Shown: in pieces, positions 8,513 to 10,400 of the stretch
Layout: the number at the start of each line of letters is the position of its first letter
Position numbering within the stretch: the stretch's first letter is position 1
From: Acanthamoeba lenticulata
Lineage: Eukaryota > Discosea > Longamoebia > Acanthamoebidae
NCBI GenBank assembly: GCA_002179805.1
Contig: NAVB01004651.1
Span: 1-10,400 of the forward strand
Length of the DNA stretch: 10,400 nucleotides
Direction of reading: 5' to 3'
Program-made: the position numbers and the translations under genes
Notes under the pieces: generated by a model
What the model saw: the letters and a program-made list of their open reading frames with translations, nothing else
The model's database searches: none
Told to the model about the DNA's origin: nothing

Positions 8513-10400
8513 ATGGACAACAAGGTACATGCAACCTTCTCTTCTCCTCTTTGCGTTTGGCCACAGGTCTGCTGAACATGAAGCCGGCTTTATTCTACAG
8601 ATTGATCGACAGAGCTACACGAGCTCTGGCGACCAGCCCACGCTTGCCAGCAATGGCGAGGGCGTGCGAGTTGTCGCCATGTGCAACTTCGAGGCCGTGC
8701 AGGACTATGAGCTGGGCTTCCGCCAGTTCGACGTTCTCACCGCCGTCGCCAAAGCAGAGGAGGTGCGGCTTGGTCTTTTTCCCGCCATTTTTCTGATCTA
8801 CTTGCTTACAAAGCCCAATGGCGCGTGTAGGATCCTACATGGTGGGTGGGACAGATTGGAGGCAAAATCGGCCTCTTCCCCTCCGAGTGTGTCGAGATCC
8901 TAAAGGGTTATCCTGATCGCTTGCCTCTGTTCAAGATCTTCCTCTCCGACGATGATGCAGCTGATTCGAGCATCAATGAATCGGCTGGTATCGGTCTGAC
9001 CAGCAGCGATGACGTCCCTGTCTGCAAAGACAAGCACGTTTCGCCCTCAGCCTCCACATCCTCCATCGTTTCTTCCTCTTCTTCGGTATGCTCCCTCCCT
9101 CTTTCGGCCTGAGTGCGTCTTCATCTTATTGGATTCGTTTCAATTAGGAGTTCGACATTTCGTCCAGGCAACGTGCCTCCACCGAGCCCGACGTCGATGT
9201 CGCTATCGTTCCCTGTTATCGATGCAAGACGAATGTGCGGATCCGCCGCGACCAATGCTTCTACCCGTGCGCATGCGGCGCCAACGTCAAGCGCCCCGAC
9301 CCAGAAGACGACCTCCCGTCCGAGGCCACCTCCAACTCGGGCAGCGGCCTGCCGGCCAACGCCATCACCGGTACCGCCATCGTCGCCACCAGCGCCGCTG
9401 TGGGCAAGACCACCAAGAAGCGGCGCAACACAACGGCCAGCGCCTCGCCCGCGGCAGCGGTGGTGGTGCGCGAGGGGGAAACGCCCAAGCAGCGCAAGAA
9501 GCGCGAGAAGCGCGAGCGCGAGCTGCGCAAGCGACAAGAGGAAGAAGACCGCAAGTTCCGCGAGCGGCGCGACAAGGGCCGCCCGCTGAGCCCGTCCCAG
9601 TGGAACCGCCAGGTTGACAGCGCGCGCGAGCGCCTCTGGCGCGCGTCCCTCGTCGTCGCCGGCCCGGGCGGGCTCGACGGCACCGACGCCTCGTCGTCCA
9701 ACGTGGCCACCGACGACACGCTGTCCATGACCGGCTCGAGCGTGTTCGATGTCGACACCTTTGAGGACGCGCGCTCGGACAGCCCGCGCGACCTGTCCTC
9801 GTTTGCGTCAGCCCTCTCGTCGACGGGCAGCAGCAGCAACACGACGCGGCTCACGCGGAGCGGCTCGATGTCGAGCCTCGGCAGCCAGACCTTGGCGGCG
9901 AAGAACAGCAAGAAGAAGAAGGAGGAGAAGAAGGAGCAAAAGGAGAAGAAAAAGGAGGAGCGCCGGCGCGAAAAGGAGGAGCGCAAGCGGGCCAAGGCCG
10001 AGGAGCGCGAGCGACGCAAGGCCGCCGCCTCACTGGCCTCGTCTTCGGGCGGCGGCGGAGGCATCCTCAAGCGGCGCAACAGCCTCTTTGGGAGCAGCGG
10101 CAGCGTTGTCACGCGGCGCCACCGGGACAAGCTCGACATCAACAACCACAACAACAGCAATGGCGGGGATGATCATGGCGCCAGCGACGAGCATGCGGTG
10201 AAGGTGACGATCAACCCGATCACGGAGCGGGCCAAGCGGCAGCAGCGCGAGATGAAGGCCAAGACGCTGGTCCGGACCCGATCCGGCCGCGTGATGACCC
10301 TCGACGAGGTCGAGCGCGAGGGCAAGAAGTCCAACTGGGACGTCTCCCGCCTCTTCTCCGTCCGCGTCCGCGGAGGCCACCAGGGCCCGGCGGGCCTCAG
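8513..10400 (+). CDS. SH3-domain protein with Cys-cluster and charged helical regions, 3'-truncated
   Basis: At least 560 residues, continuing past the window. Exons are 8513-8524 (only MDNK), 8601-8762, 8831-9085 and 9148-10400 or beyond; introns are 76, 68 and 62 bp, all phase 0. An SH3 domain spans residues ~26-82 (VAMCNFEAVQDYELGF, then DPTWWVGQIGGKIGLFPSE), with the WW, GLFP and acidic RT-loop features that bind proline-rich ligands. A Ser-rich linker follows, then a cysteine cluster at C166-x2-C169-x10-C180-x3-C184-x-C186, which could bind zinc. Two Lys/Arg/Glu-rich segments (~255-290 and ~398-434) probably form long charged helices or coiled coils, separated by Ser/Thr-rich disorder. 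RSGSMSSLGS and KRRNSLFG look like basophilic kinase sites. The architecture suggests a cytoskeletal or signalling adaptor; I do not recognise a named family. The SH3 is secure; the whole-protein role is unknown. Confidence 0.85.
9907..10029 (+). repeat. Lys/Glu/Arg-rich low-complexity coding tract
   Basis: Purine-rich AAG/GAG-type codons encode an almost uninterrupted run of Lys, Glu and Arg within the SH3 protein's fourth exon. It is expected to form a charged single alpha-helix or coiled coil. A similar shorter tract lies at about 9480-9590. Composition bias makes database matches here unreliable. Confidence 0.75.

Noticed and set aside
9261..10160. 299-codon minus-strand open frame, the longest closed frame in the window
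   Set aside because: Its Arg/Ser/Leu-rich product is the antisense of the Lys/Glu/Ser-rich exon of the SH3 protein, which joins in phase to a clear SH3 domain upstream.

Overview
This window looks like nuclear DNA from a free-living eukaryotic protist. Every gene is split by short introns of 62-102 bp with GT...AG ends, coding exons are GC-rich, the spaces between genes are short, and there are no bacterial-style operons or ribosome binding sites. Gene structure, intron size and gene content suggest an Acanthamoeba-like amoebozoan; this is inference, since no species-diagnostic marker is present. I rebuilt all exon chains by hand from splice consensus, reading-frame phase and agreement with protein family motifs.

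Layout, left to right: (1) the 3' part of a secreted subtilisin/proteinase K-like protease (+, 46-1116) with a C-terminal beta-domain and a hydrophobic tail that resembles a GPI-anchor signal; (2) convergent to it, a 340-residue His/Gln-rich nuclear-type protein with an RFX-like winged-helix candidate (-, 2492-1241); (3) a complete seven-exon Siw14/PFA-DSP type phosphatase of 173 residues (-, 3997-2962); (4) divergent from it across only 92 bp, a 147-residue roadblock/LC7-like protein (+, 4090-4832); (5) a 302-residue protein with four CBS domains that resembles the gamma subunit of AMPK/SNF1 (+, 5034-6383); (6) a complete 293-residue myo-inositol oxygenase with all six iron ligands (+, 6713-7895); (7) the 5' part of a large SH3-domain protein with a cysteine cluster and long charged helices (+, 8513 to beyond 10400).

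The genes are probably separate transcription units. Possible shared themes are inositol chemistry (inositol-pyrophosphate phosphatase family plus myo-inositol oxygenase) and energy or nutrient sensing (AMPK-gamma-like plus roadblock-like), but nothing in the sequence proves co-function. I see no tRNA, rRNA, CRISPR array, transposon or integrated virus. The least familiar items are the RFX-like His-rich protein and the SH3/Cys-cluster protein; most of the rest is recognisable housekeeping content, and I found no clear new multi-gene system.
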